64,000 nucleotides of DNA, taken from contig NC_133027.1 of the NCBI RefSeq assembly GCF_048771995.1, positions 12,768,001 through 12,832,000 of the forward strand. Reading direction: 5' to 3'. A model generated the notes under the pieces. It saw only the letters and a program-made list of their open reading frames with translations, ran no database searches and was not told where the DNA came from. Below, piece after piece: positions 38,196 to 53,049 of this stretch; within the stretch, counting starts at the first letter, position 1, and the number at the start of each line of letters is the position of its first letter. The stretch is from Taeniopygia guttata (lineage: Eukaryota > Chordata > Aves > Passeriformes > Estrildidae). Position numbers and translations under genes: made by a program.

Positions 38196-41100
38196 CAAAA
38201 CCCACTTCATACCATCATGCCTCATCAAAATATCCAGAGAGGGCATTTTTCCCCTTTGAACTCACAGCTTGTATATTATTCTTTTCATGGGGAAGATTTT
38301 TAAAATAACTGCCAGGAAAACAATTATCCCTAGCAGTAGAGACTGATGCCATAATTTAGTAAAAGACACATGTGAAAAGAAGAGAAGAGGATGAGACCTA
38401 GTATGATGAGGGGGAGATATATGGTAACAAGGACAAATGTTCATCTACTTATCAGTATCTAAAACTAGATTAATTGTTCATCTTTGCTGCTTGCAGGCTC
38501 AGGATTGTCTTTCTAGAATTGAGCATAAAAAGATGTGCAATGTAATCGAATTGAGAAACAAGAGTGCTGAATCAGCAAACAAAACATCCACTGATGCTTT
38601 TTTATGACCTTACACATCAAAAGGGACCCATAACTGCATAACATGTCTGTATCCTTCTTGCCTGACTACATGAGCTGTGTTTGATTTGTTCAGGTGCTGG
38701 TGCATGGCTTGTGCTTTGCTCAGGATCCCCCTGCCTGACACACTCAGCCCGCAGCGGTGGCAGTGGGGAAAAGCCCAGCAGCTGGAGCCTGACCTGCAGA
38801 GTCAGGGTTTTCTGGGATGGCAGGACCGGGCTCACTGCCTCCAGGAACCTAAGCCAGAAAAATCTACTTTTGCAGTAATCAAGGGTGACTAAGATGCTGC
38901 AGCTATAAGGGAAAACGCCTTTACTTTTTGCTGGGTTTATTCACCACTCAGTGAAACTTCTGAGAATTTGATTCTTGTAAAACTCTAATCATCTTTTTTT
39001 GGGAAACAAGAGCTAATTTGCAACTAGAATCACAACAGAAATATAGTGATAATTTTTGTGGATTCTAGTTTTAAATAGCTTTAGCTGATCAAGTCATTTT
39101 TCCAGAACTGCTGGAAACATGCATACAACTAGAACATGCTGACAGTATGAACCAAGCTGGTTCTTTCACCTCATCCCAGCTTCTCAGGGAAGCAGAGTGC
39201 AATAATCTGGAGCTCAGCTGCACTTATCCAGCTGTGAGTACTGCTTGGGTGTGACAGCTTTCAGTGGGTGGAACGCTGACCAAAACTGTTTCCTGGCTGT
39301 TCCTGAGAACTTGTGAACAGACTCATGCTGACCTCCCAGTCGGCTCTAAACTATATCAGGCTGAGAACCACATGATTTTGGCTAAAAACTGAAAGTAACA
39401 AATGTTTAACATAAAGAAATTTGAGCAATGTGTAACAGACAATCTAGTCCCAACTTTGGACTTTAAAGAAAAATTAGCCTTACTGACCATCCTTCAATTA
39501 ATTTTTGTTATTTTAATATCAGTTTTAAGAACTCTCATAATATTAAAAAAAAATTCTAATGGGCATAGGCATGTTTTCAAGGAAAACATCTCAAACAAGG
39601 GTCTCTCAAATTTTGATTCAATTCATCTTGGACATCAAGTACTTTGAGATGAGGGACAGAAGTCTTTCCAGTCATCTAATTCAGCTTAAACTTTCCTTGT
39701 GTATCATACAGAATGCCCTTTTGATCAAATTAAAAACTCTATATTTGTTTTAATATGCAGAACACATTACATTTCTACTGAAAAATGACACATACCTGCA
39801 TGTTCTTATGTGTCAGCAAGCTGACATGGGACAAACTTGATGTATAAGTGCATGTACATGTACAAGCACATGCATATACAAGGAAATATTTATAAACACA
39901 TCACACATTTCAGTTCTTTTCATGTTTTTACTGTGGGAAGGTACACATTAATAGAGAATGAAGAGGACAATATGAGTCCACATGCAGTTTTGCACTTAGA
40001 CATAGAGACAGTTCTGTAATCTTCACTTTAATTGTTTCAAGGAATAACTGTGAACATAGACATTTCAAACAAAATTGCATGGCCAAGTATTCCTTTTTAT
40101 ATGTGCAAAAATATAAATGTAGTTTAAAAAAACATGAAAACATGCCTTAAAAATGTCATATTTACAACTCTTAGAGTGTGATTGTTTGGATTTGAACACC
40201 AATAGAAAAGATCTTGCCTAAACTTTTCAGAGGTTTTTCTGGGGTTTTTTGTTTGTTTGTTTGTTTGTTTGTTTGTTTTGGGTTTTGTTTGGTTTTGTTT
40301 AGTTTTGTTTTTGTTTGTTTGTTTGGTTTTTTTACTCCATTTAAAAAGCTTTTACACATACAGTTCATTGCTTTGTTGATGAATCTGGGTGTGGGAGGAG
40401 AAAATTATTAAAGTGTCAGTTTTCTGACTTTAATTTTCCAAATGCATGTGGTTAAGTCCCTTGAGTGAAATAAACACATTGATGGAGGAAATAGATAAAA
40501 TCTTCAACCTTTTTCTCCATTAATTCTGCACACTCTCAAACTCCAACAGCTTTATATTTCCCAAGCAAAACTTAGACCAGATGAACTACAATTTTTCTAA
40601 ACGTGCTGAGTGATAGCGATGATTTATTTGCAATAGAAGTTATTGTCATTCTGTGATTCTAAAGGACTGAGCCATCAGAGCGGTGCTGATGTATGCCTGC
40701 CATAAACCAGACAGCTTTATTGCATCAGAGATTCAGTTCTGCAGCTGTGTTTAGAGGCAATTCTATTTAAAATGTGCCTATAACTCCCAAAGCCAAGACC
40801 AGCGTATTTGTTTACTTTCTTGCTCATTTTACCAGCCAAGGGCTTTTTAGGCCAAATTGCACCTATCCTTGATCCTTGAATCTGCCAAGTAATGACTTTG
40901 GAGCTTTCTTCTTGAGATGTTTATAATTGTGCATTAAATTTGAAGATTTGATTTATTAAATGCTCATTTCATAATTTCTTTAAACACAAGAATTTGTGAT
41001 GTGGTGAATTTATTATTCATTCTGGGACAGCTATCTTGTCCCAGGAGACATCTGAACTAGCCAAAAGTCAGTAGACTGAGCTTTAGCTCTTTGAGGGTCT

Positions 41101-44100
41101 TGTGGCTTTCTGGGTGAGGATTTTTTGTTTGATTTTGTTTGGGTTTTCTGCCTAAACACCTAACAGCTGTCCAGGTACTGATGAATGCTTAAAGTGAACA
41201 CATCCTGGAAAGGGAAGGTGAACACAAAAACATGGGCTGAATTTCCCCTTGTGTATACCTATCACTGTAGGCATAGCATAAATACCTATTCTGGGCTTTA
41301 TTCTTCACTGTGATGAGATGATTCACACAGGTGACACCAGCAAGACAAGAAATGAACTGTCTGGAAAAATGATGAAAATCAAAACCTGTCCAAATGTCTC
41401 TGCAGTCAAGTTTGCCTTTACAAATATTCCAGTCACAAGGAGTCATGTCATGAACAAAGTAAAATCTCTGGGGTTTTACACTGCCTGGTGTACCCAGGCA
41501 GTTACAGGTCTCCCAAAACTGACAGATCAGAAGACATTAACAAGATATGGACTTAACCCAAAAATATGAAGCTTTGTCTATTTTGTTTTTATCTGTGTAC
41601 CAAGTTCAGAGTCCAGATTCTGCAGAAGAGTCGGGTGATCGCAAAGTTGTGCTCAAGACATGGATATATATTCAGTAAACATTAATGTGCTTACAAAAGG
41701 GCTCTTATAGTAATTATGAAGATTAAAAATCATCTAAATGTACATGCAGTAAACCTGGTGTAAAATGTATGCAGTGTCTATTTCCACTCTTCTCCAACTG
41801 GTTCCTTTGCTACTGAAAGCTGTAAACTGAACAGACAGAGAACCAGTCCTGGGGTTACCAGGTAGGCAGCACCTATTATCTATTTATCTGTTAGCCCTAA
41901 ACCAGCAGCTTTAATCCAGTCCAGGTCAGGCATCCTTTTTAAAATATATCTTCAAACTGGCTAAGAGTTGTTGCCCAGTTTCTATTTGACAGACAGTAGA
42001 AATACAAAAGAAAAGTTCATAAAAAATGTATTACTAGATTTTTTTGGAAACAGAGGTAATCCCAATATTTCATTAACCCCCTCATCAAAGAACTTTAAAA
42101 GCCAATGAGTATTACAAGTAAAATTTAACAAAAGGGAAAGAATAGGCATGTAAAAGTGGGACTTTTTGAGGGAATTTCATTAAGAGAGGAAAAAAATGTC
42201 AAAGTTCCCAAAATAAAGTAAATATATATAAAATGCAAACATCCTGCTGAAAGTAAATAAAAATTAAAATTAGAAATGCTTTTGCATATAATATGTTTAG
42301 TTACATAAAAAAGACTTGGTAAGAGACATTCCGAATAAATTATATAAAGACAAGATGAAGACATCAGCGAAAAATCCAGAGGAATTCACAATGTAGTGTC
42401 TAAAGTAGAATGGAGAAAGAACTGAAGAAGAATAAAATTTTCTAATACGTACAACATTTTATTAGACAAATTGGTAAATCTTCTTGGGTTATTAAAAGGG
42501 GAAAATGAGCCCTTTTTCTGTTTTAGAGGAATAAAGAATTAGATAGAAAAAGGTTGTTACTAAATTTGTAATGCTTATAAAATTTTCCAGAATATTAGTA
42601 ACATATGAAACATCATCTGCCATATATAAACTATCTTTAACTTATCATACTTAATGTACATTATATGCAAAAGTTCTAACTGAGATTGACTGGGAATCTC
42701 TAGACTAATGTTTAATTTTGATAATCCCCACGATTTTGTAGATTATAACAATGACTTCACATGCTTAGGTGTTCTGCAGTTAATTTGAAAGTGCTAAGCA
42801 CCATGACCTGGCTAGTTATAAACCTGACATCAAACATGAGGAATATGGAAAATGTATTCAGTCTATGAAGAATTAATGACTGATAGCTGGCAGGATTTCA
42901 TAGAGACTATGGCATCAAATAGACATTTCCAGTTGATTTTGCTAGTGTTGTTAAGAAAGGAATATCTATGTTAGCTTTCTTGATAAAGTCAGGATTAAAT
43001 CTTTGAAGCAAATCAGCATCCAGCCTCATTTTATGATTTTCATCTCACAGCTGTGCACAAACTGGATTCCTTACTGGTGTTACTAGAGAATTCCTGGGCC
43101 TGTGCAGTTCCTCCTGCACACCTACTGTGCCCACAGTACACTGAACATTACTGGGGTTTCAGTGTGCATTAAAAATGTCATTAAGAAAACTCACTGGAAT
43201 TCATGCACTGTCTGTGACAGGTCCTCAGAGCTGCAACCTCTACAGCTTCATTCATTTTGGACCATGCCTCTTCACGATGGAGAAGTATAAAATGTAGCAA
43301 AAATTAATCAAGAGGAAGTAATATTTCTTGCTATCAAATCTTTTATGGGATGACTCATCCACAATTTATTAAATATAGTTTAATGTGAATTAAGTCTCCA
43401 GTGAACACATTGAAAAATAAAAAAGAGATCTATAAGAGATTATATTAATGAAAAGAATTTGCAAAGCAGATTGTTTCCTTTGGGATCCTAGAAAGACTAC
43501 TCCTGACTTGGGGGTTGTTCTGTATGTTCAGCAAATAATCACAAAACCATAAATCATAAATAAAAGAAGGCTGATGAAAGAGTGAAGTACTGACAAAAGA
43601 CAACCAGACAGTGCGAATGGATTATTCGGTAAATTGGGTCCAATTAATCCAAATGTATTTCCATCTAAGCAAATTGAAGGGAATATGTGTAGGAAGACAG
43701 TGCAGCCATATCTATTGGATACACATTAGAAAGCAGTGACTCTGGTCAGTCAGATCAGAAAGTTGGGAGGTAACCATGGCTGAGCAAATGCTGGCTGAAA
43801 GGACAACACAGGGTTCACAAAGTGATCTAATTGGATTGCATCTTGAGACTGCAGCTCAGCTAAAATAGGTGTCTAAATGCTGCAGGATGGTTGCATCAGC
43901 TCACATGATTATATCAGTTATGTGAGGGCAAGAGCTGTCTTCTTTCATATATTTGTATTGTGATTGGTCCAGTGGGATCCTAGCAGAATCAAGGACTTCA
44001 AGGACTTCATCTTTGTCGGCACAGAATAACAAATCTCATGTGAGAATTTTTAATGCTCATAGATCCAACACAGTTGAAGAAATAATTTGCTTACAACTGT

Positions 44101-44617
44101 ACCATACACTATACCAAACTCCCTTTTCAGATCCCTTGCTCTTCAAATTTCCCTATCTTCCCTTATTTAAAGAGAAGTTTGGGGTTTTTTTCCATATAAA
44201 ACACTGTAAACCCAGTGAAATGAACCGCAGAATAAATTCAAATCTGAAGAAATTCCTATGGAGAAAGGCAGGGATCAGACCAGCCTTTAGAGACCCGAAG
44301 TTTAGACAGAAGTTAATTGATTGTCAAAAGTACTGCTTTCCCTAAATTGTATTCTTATGATCGCTGTAAATTCAATCTTTGGGCTATTTTGTTGTTATTA
44401 CTTCACAGTTTGTTGTATTTTTCATGTCTTTTCCTGGCCATCCTGCAATTATATATTGCCACAGTGAATGGCACTGGCTCTTGTCAAATCTAGGCCTGAT
44501 GGCAGCTGATACGCAACACTAACAAAAAGAAAAAAAATACCTAAAAGACTCCAAAAACTTCAGAATGAAAAAATAAGGTCTTCCAATTATTTAATGAACT
44601 GTTGCAGCATGTGAAGA
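38196..44617. other. Gene desert segment
   Basis: No gene recognised. It contains the TTTG tract at 40241-40333. About 40590-40930 is repeat-free and could be conserved non-coding DNA. The longest frame, 130 codons at 43953-44345 plus, has no recognisable domain. Confidence 0.5.
40241..40333. repeat. (TTTG)n-rich tract
   Basis: About seven pure GTTT units, then irregular GGTTTTGTTT units. It is the complementary composition of the A/C-rich tracts at 25011 and 32671. Confidence 0.95.
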
Positions 44618-44940
44618 GGTCATTTCAGTGCCTGAAGGGAGTCTACAAGGACAGAAGACGGACTTTTCACATGTAGAGATAACACAAAGGATAATGGCTT
44701 TAAACTTCAGATTTTGGCTTCAGATAATGGCTTTAAATTTTAGATTGCAGGAAGAACTTGAGGGTGTTGAGGCACAGATTGCCCAGAGAAGCTGTGGCTG
44801 CCCCATCCCTGGAATTGTCCAAACCAGGCTGGATGGGGCTCTGAGTCTGGCGGAAGGTGTCCCTGGCCATGGCACCGGGACTGGGACTGGATGATTTTAA
44901 GATCCCTTCCAACCCAAACCACTCTATGATTTTATGTTTC
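44618..44940 (+). mobile_element. CR1 LINE 3' end
   Basis: CR1 blocks are in order: TGCCTGAAGGGAGTCTACAA, GGATAATGGCTTTAAAC, GTTGAGGCACAGATTGCCCA, GAAGCTGTGGCTGCCCCATC, CAGGCTGGATGGGGCTCTGA. It ends with CCCTTCCAACCCAAACCA, then CTATGATTTTATG. A stretch starting ATAATGGCTTTAAA is duplicated in tandem near 44693-44745. The orientation is plus. It is non-coding. Confidence 0.9.
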
Positions 44941-46767
44941 TATTAAGCAATTAGGAGTCAGTATGGTGCAGGACCCAGCTGGCAAGAGGAGTTTCAGCAG
45001 AATTTGAAGGAAGGAACAGAAACCATCTTGCAGTTTTCGCTGCTCCAGAGTCAATGCTGGAACAGCAAAAGTGCCTCCACAGCAGCATTTGCTCAACCAT
45101 GTAAATCCCAGGTGCACCCCACCTAGAGAAGGCAAATACAAAGGTCACTCAATTTCATTATGCTGTGCATGCTACCAAGCTTGCTTTTGTGTCTGGAAAA
45201 TCCCAATTTCAATGCCCAGTGGAATTTTAATGGAAGATCTGCACCTGTCAGGTCTGTGTGTAATTGCTTAATAAAGATGAACTGTCAAAAATCTCTCTTT
45301 AAATATAGACAGGAAATAATATCAGCCTATTCTGGTCCAAATTGAACAATAAATGACCACACAATGAAAAAATAAAATAACTTGTATTATTTCTAACTGA
45401 TTTAAGCAACAACCTGAAGTCCTGGCCAAGAATAAGGCACCATAAAAAGCTTACCATGGTAAAATGAAAAAGGCTAATGGCAAATATAAGCTACACATCA
45501 AATTTCTTTCCACTTTCCATTATACACATTATTGGAATAGGTAGTATTCTCTAGTAGCCTAGGAAGAGAATTCTGTGGTTAACGCAATATGACATAGTTT
45601 TGTTTATAAGGCTAGTAATGTGCTTCCTTCCTCCTATTTTGCTCTCATTATTGCATCTGCTTTATACATATCTTTTGCAATACCAGATCTAATCTAATGT
45701 ATTGTTAAAAAATTCCATTATGTATAATAATCTTAAGAAACTCTTAAAATACCAACATTGATTATGAAGTTCTGGAAAGAGAGAGCCTTCTTTATAACAC
45801 TTTCCCCATATGAAAGATATACTTTTATCTTCCACTGCAATGTCAGCCTGAAAACTGACTTTAAAATAAGAATCTTAGAACATCTACAGACTTCATGGAG
45901 AAATACAAGATTTTACCGGTCTTTTACTATGTTAAAGAACTGAGAGAAGAAAATCTAAGCAGGATGCTACACTTCTTTTTTGGGTATTATCTCAACCATT
46001 TACATCTTCTGAAATCCCACCATAGTCCATGCTCTGACAACTCTGGTTTCATTCTGTCCCTGGTTAAACTGTGTAAGCAATAACAAAACAAAATAAGCAG
46101 ATCTCTGGGATTTTAATAGTTGTTTTAGAAGTTCCTAGTCAATAAATTTGGTTTTGGAATCCTAGAAAATAGTGAATTCAGTGCTTGATTTTAGAAGTAT
46201 AAGCAAGGAGGTTAGCAATAATTCAGTATAACTTCTTGTCCTGAAAAATACAGTAAAAATAAACAATATAGTAAAAGTAACCTAGAAGAAAGTAATAAAG
46301 TTGATTTGCAAAGAAAAAATCATATTAAATAAACCAGTGACATGATTTTCCTTTGTATTGGAAAATAGTCCTGGGAAATACAAGGGAGATGGCCTAAGAC
46401 AGAACCCATGTGTGGATTTGTGCATCACAGTCTGATTGTCAGTTGGCAATAATCAACTTTTTTACATGAACTACTGTGTATATTAGAAAAGGCAGAAAAC
46501 AAATGGGAGATTTAGGTAGGAGTAAAATGCACACGTTCTGTATAGAAAAGGAATTACCATATTTTTCTTTGATGCTTTGCTATGTGAAAAATAATCTCAA
46601 AGAAGATGGACATTTAGGTGAGTTTTGAATAAAACCTTTCACATGATGATGATAGTCATCTGCTGGATAAACAGTTCAGATGTGAAATGTGGCATTTCTA
46701 TTCCTTGCATTGTTTTAATGGAAAAGGCATCTATTGGAAAAAGTTCATTAGTTAACTTCCTTGAGAT
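44941..46767. other. No gene recognised
   Basis: AT-rich unique-looking sequence with only short open frames. Confidence 0.5.
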
Positions 46768-47332
46768 TGTCCTGGTTGCAGCTGGGATAGAGCTACTTCT
46801 TCTCAGTAGCTTCTCAGTGCTGTGCTTTTGGGTTGGCGATGAGAATGGTGTGGACAGCACAATGATGTTCTGGGTGTTCCTAAGCTGTGCTCATCACAAG
46901 GCAAGAATTGTTTTTCTTTTTTTGTGTCTCATGCCCTGCCAGTAAGGAGGTGCACAAAAGAAACTGGGAGGGAGCATAGCCAGGACAGGCGAACCAAACT
47001 GAGCAAAGGGATATTCCACACCACAGAGCCCCATGCCTGGTTTATAGATGGGGGAATTACCCAGGAGGGTGATGGATCTCAGCTTGGGAAGGAGGGTTTG
47101 GCGTCGGTCAGCAGATGGTGAACAATTGCATTGCACATCACTTTCTTGTCCGGTGCTTTTTCCTTTTCTCATTTTATTATTATTAAACATTATTGTATTT
47201 TTCATTGCTCTCAATTATTAAATTGGTCTTATCTCAACCTATATGTTTTATTTTTGATTCTCATCCCCATGCCACTGGCTTGGTGGGTGACAGAGGGGAG
47301 CTGAGTGGAGTGATTCTTAATTTCCATCAGGG
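46768..47332 (+). mobile_element. ERVL-type LTR, plus strand
   Basis: It begins TGTCCTGGTTGCAGCTGGGA (46768) and contains the avian ERVL-LTR blocks CAGCAGATGGTGAACAATTG, CATTGCACATCAC, CTTATCTCAACC and a final GGGAGCTGAGTGGAG stretch. It is related to the LTRs at 10693 and 36477 by general layout but has a different central region, so it is probably another subfamily. The 3' end is approximate. Confidence 0.75.
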
Positions 47333-50300
47333 GTGGTAGATATTTTTCCATCTTATCCATTCCAAGTTTCCAAGTTCTGGGGAGTTTTGGAATTACAAGC
47401 TCTAACTTCACTAGAAATTGTTTACAATGGAGTGAGGACCACGGTTCTTATTTAAATAAAAAACACACAGCAGTGTTCTTACAATGCCAAGCATCCTTTA
47501 AAGGTCAGTGTTTATGACCTCTATAAGTTCTAATTAAAATGGCAGGAAATTTCTCTCCTATGAGGATGGGGTACACAAATGCAACCAGATGCTTGGCCCT
47601 AGGTTTCAGTTCAAATGACAGAAAAAACAACTGTAGGGCTCAAATCCATCAAAAGAGACCCTCCACTAAATTTTCAGCAATATTCAGTGAACATCTACTT
47701 AGACACAAACCGATGCATCTTCTGACTTCCAAGGAAGCAAATTATGCTGGGTTAATATCTGTCTCTTGGGATTTGAATTTTTGAACAGCCAAACACTCAA
47801 ATAACTCAGGAGGTAAAATGGTTAGTTCCCACAGTGATGAGCCTCAGAATTTGGGTGTTATTAGAGAAGTGTTCATCATGGTGTCTGCCACAGAAATTCG
47901 GCAATTTATCAGGACCTTCAGATAACTGCCTAATTTATCTGATCTAAGGACTCCCTTGAGATATTCAGGGTATGGTAGATAGAAAAATAGACTGCCATCT
48001 GTCCATCACAGAGAGAGGGGGCAATATTACATTCACAGTTGCATGTTAGTTCAAAAAAACATTGCAAACTTTCTGATGGAAATAACCAATTGCTATCTTT
48101 TTATTCAAGCAAATAAATATTCAATTTTCTGCAGTCTATGCCTATGAAAAATCCAGAAATTCTGTAATAGAGATAAAACATAATGTCTAACAGACAAAAT
48201 AAATCTCCAAGCAGGGAAGAAAAATAAACTAAACAGAATCCAAAAGCCAAATAAGAAACCCAAGCATGAAAACCAGGGAGGCAACAATCCATTTTGACAC
48301 AGAAGCACACAGTTTCTGATTAATTCTGTTCTCTAATTGCATTTTATCTCTTGGAATTTAAATGACATGCTTTCTTGTGAAAAACTTAGAAGTGGTGAAG
48401 GAAGCATAAAAATAATCACAGCAAGGCTACACAAAAATAAAAGTAAATAAATCTTATTTATTAAAGTATCTGTGAAATAATCTAAGCTTTGTTGGAAGCC
48501 TTTGACATTAACTGCCCATTAGTTAGAGAGGTTTTTCTCATGGATGCATGAAAAATGAATTTATCGAGGAGCTAATACCATTTGAAGTTAGTACTCTCAG
48601 ATACTAAAGCTGTAGTTTTTAAAAATTCAGATATTCAGATATAACTCAAAGATAGCAGAAAGTAGCTAACTTATGCTAAATATCTATTTTGTATTTACAG
48701 TCAATATATGAAGCAATATTCAAAAACCTCATTACCAAACTGAACATTCCAATAAAATCACAATATTGAAAGAGCAGAGTTTCCAAGTCACAGAATTGGC
48801 ACTGATGAAAGGAGGGATTCATCACTCATCAGCCCCTGATTTTTCATCCAATTACTTAGTTTCATAGACTTTGCTTTTTAATATGAATTGAATTAGTTTT
48901 AGTTTAGTTTCACAGAGAAAAAATGATGCTGTTCTTTTGGCCACAGAAAGTGTTCAGAATTTAAGAGAATTTTCTTCAAGTAATGAAGCAATATAATAAA
49001 CAGTTTCTAAAAAAACCTTGAAAGCATGATTGCATTTCTTATTTTTTTATTATATTTCAAACTATTTTATTATATTTATTATACCTTTTTATTATATTTC
49101 AAATCATTAATTTAGACTTAAAAACAAGTGATTATAACTTCATCAATTAAAAAAAATACTATATTCTGTTTTCAGAATACCTTTTTCTTAAAGGTGTTTT
49201 TTACTGCGAAATCACTGCAGAATTCTTCTCAAGAATCAGAGCACCTGTACAGTGTTTTGGTTCACTAATCTCTGAGTGCATCCATTACTCCCCACCAGAT
49301 GCTCTTCTTAGATAATATGTATTTCTGTGGTCAACACAAAGTATAACTACTAACCAAATATGCATATTTTTGGCTACTCTCTGTAGCATGCAATCAAATG
49401 GGCTCCCATGTTGGTAGCTTGTTTAGGAAGATTTCATTAAAGGTCTTCATTAATATTTTTCTTCTCCTTTCTCATGATGGGATATAAAAAAATTACTATA
49501 TTTGTCCCCACTGTATATTTTTTTCCTTGATATATGGATAAATTTTCAACTAATGTATATCTCAAGGGGTAGCTATAGAACGCACTAAAGACAGTTAGGT
49601 AAAACTAGTAGTTATAGAACAAGATAAATATAGATGAATTTAAAGTGCTAAGGATTGAATTAATGCTTAACAATAACTCACCATGACCTTGATTTCATTG
49701 TATGGTATCATTTAAAAACTGTGATAAGATGGGCATCATTCTAAGAACAAAGCTAGGATCACTCAGCACTACTTTTTCATTTTTTGTTTTATTCCTTTCA
49801 AGGTATGGGTCAAAAACTTAGCATATCTACCAAGTCTGTTCTGTTTTGCAGCATGTTTCTCTGTCACCCAGCCAATATTAAGAAAATCTTAGCCAGCATT
49901 AAATTGTATGCCCCTTGAAATAAAGAAGTGCATGTTCATTTCCTGAACAGTCACTTAAACAATTAAAATTGATTTTATATTTTCTGAAAGGAAAAAATAT
50001 TTACTCAAACTATCTAAAAAGAACTGAGCAAACACTGAATTTTAAGGGAGCAATTCCTATTATAAATACATCATACAACAAAAATCTGATCTGGTATTGC
50101 CTTGTTTTCTTTTGTCTTACAAATATACCTAGGGAATTTCTTCAATTATTCATGAGCAAATACTGGCAAAAGTCACTGGGACTGGTCATGAGACTTCTGG
50201 ATATTCCTGGAATTCTTGCTTCTACAGATTTGGATTAAATTCTTATATGTGGTCCATTTTAACACTATAATTGCTTGCTCTACAAAAGTCATTAAGTGAT

Positions 50301-53049
50301 CTTCATCCCTTAGTAGCCTAAGAGAAGAATGAATGCAGACAGAACTTGCACAGTGAGTGTGAACCTTGACTATCAGCTATATATTTTTTTTTCTTTTTCT
50401 GAAAAAAAATTCTAATTTACATCAGCCATGTTGTTTAAAATTATTTTCTTGTGCACATCGCTCTATTTCATTGCATCTTTATTGGAACAGGTATTCTCAT
50501 AACAAGCTATTCTAATTTTTAAGTAATAACAATAAACTTTGACTATTTGAGAATATGCAAATTGTCACAGGTTCAGTCCCTTAAAATTGACATTAACTTC
50601 ACTTTTAATGAGGTATGTATATGGTTTTTGTAAGAAACTACAGAACAACATGTATTAATTACAGCTGTGTATCCACATTTGTATAAAAAGATACATATAT
50701 GCAAATATTAGATGAAAAAATAATTTTAAAATTGTAAAAAGACAAGATGACTGGTGACTGTCTCCATCTGTACTTCTTCTATGGTAATTTTCCTGCAATA
50801 AAAAAAGTGGATTTCCCCTTTCCTAGCTATAATGCAGTTCAGTGTTTTGGCACAACACACAGCTTAAAACAGCTATTTGATATGTTTTTAAAATGTCTTT
50901 TTTGATGTATCTTCTGTACTTTGCTTTTGACTTTCAATAGAATGAATGGGAAATAAGCATCAGTTTGACACTCAAGGTTAAAACTGAGGTCATACCATTA
51001 ATCATATTTATGATTTACTCCTTCTCCTGTCAAAGATTTCATAGCAATGTGAGTCATAGCATCCTGTTTCTGCTGTTGTTGGTTTTGTATGTAGATATTG
51101 ATCTTTTTGACAACTGAGTGATTCACAAAAATTGAGCATAATAAAGGGAAAACTTGAACTAGTTATTCAGATGTGGAGTTCTATTGGTTTTTCTTTTTCG
51201 AACACTAGTTAAATTTGCACATACATTTGACAACGCACAATAACTCAATAGAAAGGTACCAAATGTCGTAATATCAATGAATGAAGCAAGACATACCTTA
51301 GATAATCCTGAAATTTGTCTTGTATTAAACAAAAATAGAAAATCCAGTTTTTAATCTGTTAGTTTAGCATTTATTGCAGATGTGTCTAATCTCAACTGCT
51401 CCATAAATGGTTTATGACATTACCCATGTTTACATAGTAAACGTGAATTAGTTCTTTTCAGAAGTTTTCATTTTGCAGGTAGAAAGCTAAAGCAATTAAT
51501 CATGTAGGCAGTCAATCAGCATAAAATGTTTGGCAATGGTTGACTTTGATGGCGTAATTAAAATCTTGAGATATCTCCTTCTGATTTCTAGTCCTAAGTT
51601 TAGTTTTTAGCTGTTACAGAGAAACATATAAGAACATATCAGTGTTCCTGGAAATAAACTGGCAGAACTGTACCTCTAGGATTTCAAAGTGACCAAGGAT
51701 CATCTTAACCATCTGCCTTGGTTTATTTAAGAGCAAGGTCACCACTTCTCCCAGTCACCACCAAAAATCCTAATTTACCCCTCTTTGGGTCAGTATTTCA
51801 GAGCTATGAGCTGAATATTACAAAACTCTTTATTTAAAAGTTGATCTTTGTCTGAATTTTTTAATATTTTCTATTATTCACTTTCAATTAAAATGTTTCT
51901 TGAGACAAACATAATTTAAAAGGCATGTTTGACAAAACAGATACTTCTTTCTGTGATTACCTTAATGCATTTATTACTGGGTAAAGAAAATTCCTGAAAG
52001 CACCACTCATGACATATTTCCTAATAATCTGAATAATGCCAGGATTCCACCTAATCAGATGCTTCCATTTACTGCAAATGAAATTTCATTTATAAAATTT
52101 TTGCTTATTAAGGTCAGCTAGTCCCAAGAGTATGCCTGAACAGGCTCACAGGATTTCTAAGATTGTTTCTTTCCGTACCTGTAGCAGTTATGGATATTCT
52201 CTTTGTTTTGCTAAAAATAAAAAACATTTTCTTTTGCCTTTTTGGCTCCGTGACATTAAGTCTTATGTTATTCCAAAACTCATCTGACTGCAACTATATG
52301 GACCACAGGAGATTTGTTCTTGGGACAAAGGGGGTGTCACAGGCTGTCTGCACTGTGATTAATTCTTTCCATTGGTACTGAACTTCCATTGAATTTCAGC
52401 TTTTCTCTTGCCCCTCCTCCCCTGGGAAGGCAGAAACTTACACACAGCACTGTGTGACTATGGGCAGCCAAAACACTGCAGAGAATTCAGACCACTGAAT
52501 TTACAATTTCTGTAGACTTTAAAAATTCCCACCATTTGTGAAGCATGTTTTCCATCCAGTCATTGGGAGAGAAAAGGATTGACTGTGCCTTGAAAAGGTC
52601 CCAGTCACATAATACAATTATTAAAAGGAGTTATTTGCTAATACATTAGACACAGCTTGCAATTTAGCCTTCCAAGCTTAAAAACTAGCTAGGTATGTGC
52701 CCAATTGTTCCTGTCTTTTAATCAAGCCTGGCCATCACACTTTCCTATCAGTATAAATACTTTGCTGAAAGATACTGTTTATTAACAAAAAATCAGTTTC
52801 AGTTCCATTCCCTGCCTGTCAAACAAAAGGTAGATGCAAAATCAGAAGAAAGGTCTCTATTCTAGTGTGTCTTCCACCTTTACCGTATAGAAGAGCAAGT
52901 TACACTTGCTGAAATTTCATTAAATTGAATCAATGAGAGGGGAGCTGCCCTCATTTAATCATAATGAAGTGCAATTTCAGTGCAGGGACGAGTTCCAGCT
53001 CTAATGAATGTGCTGGTCCTGAGCCTGCCCTGGGACAGATAAGGCTCCA
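47333..53049. other. Gene desert segment
   Basis: No gene, CR1 or LTR recognised. A short local duplication of TTTTTATTATATTTCAAA lies near 49040-49105. Confidence 0.5.

Noticed and set aside
43953..44345. 130-codon plus-strand open frame
   Set aside because: No recognised motif and no supporting splice or promoter evidence.
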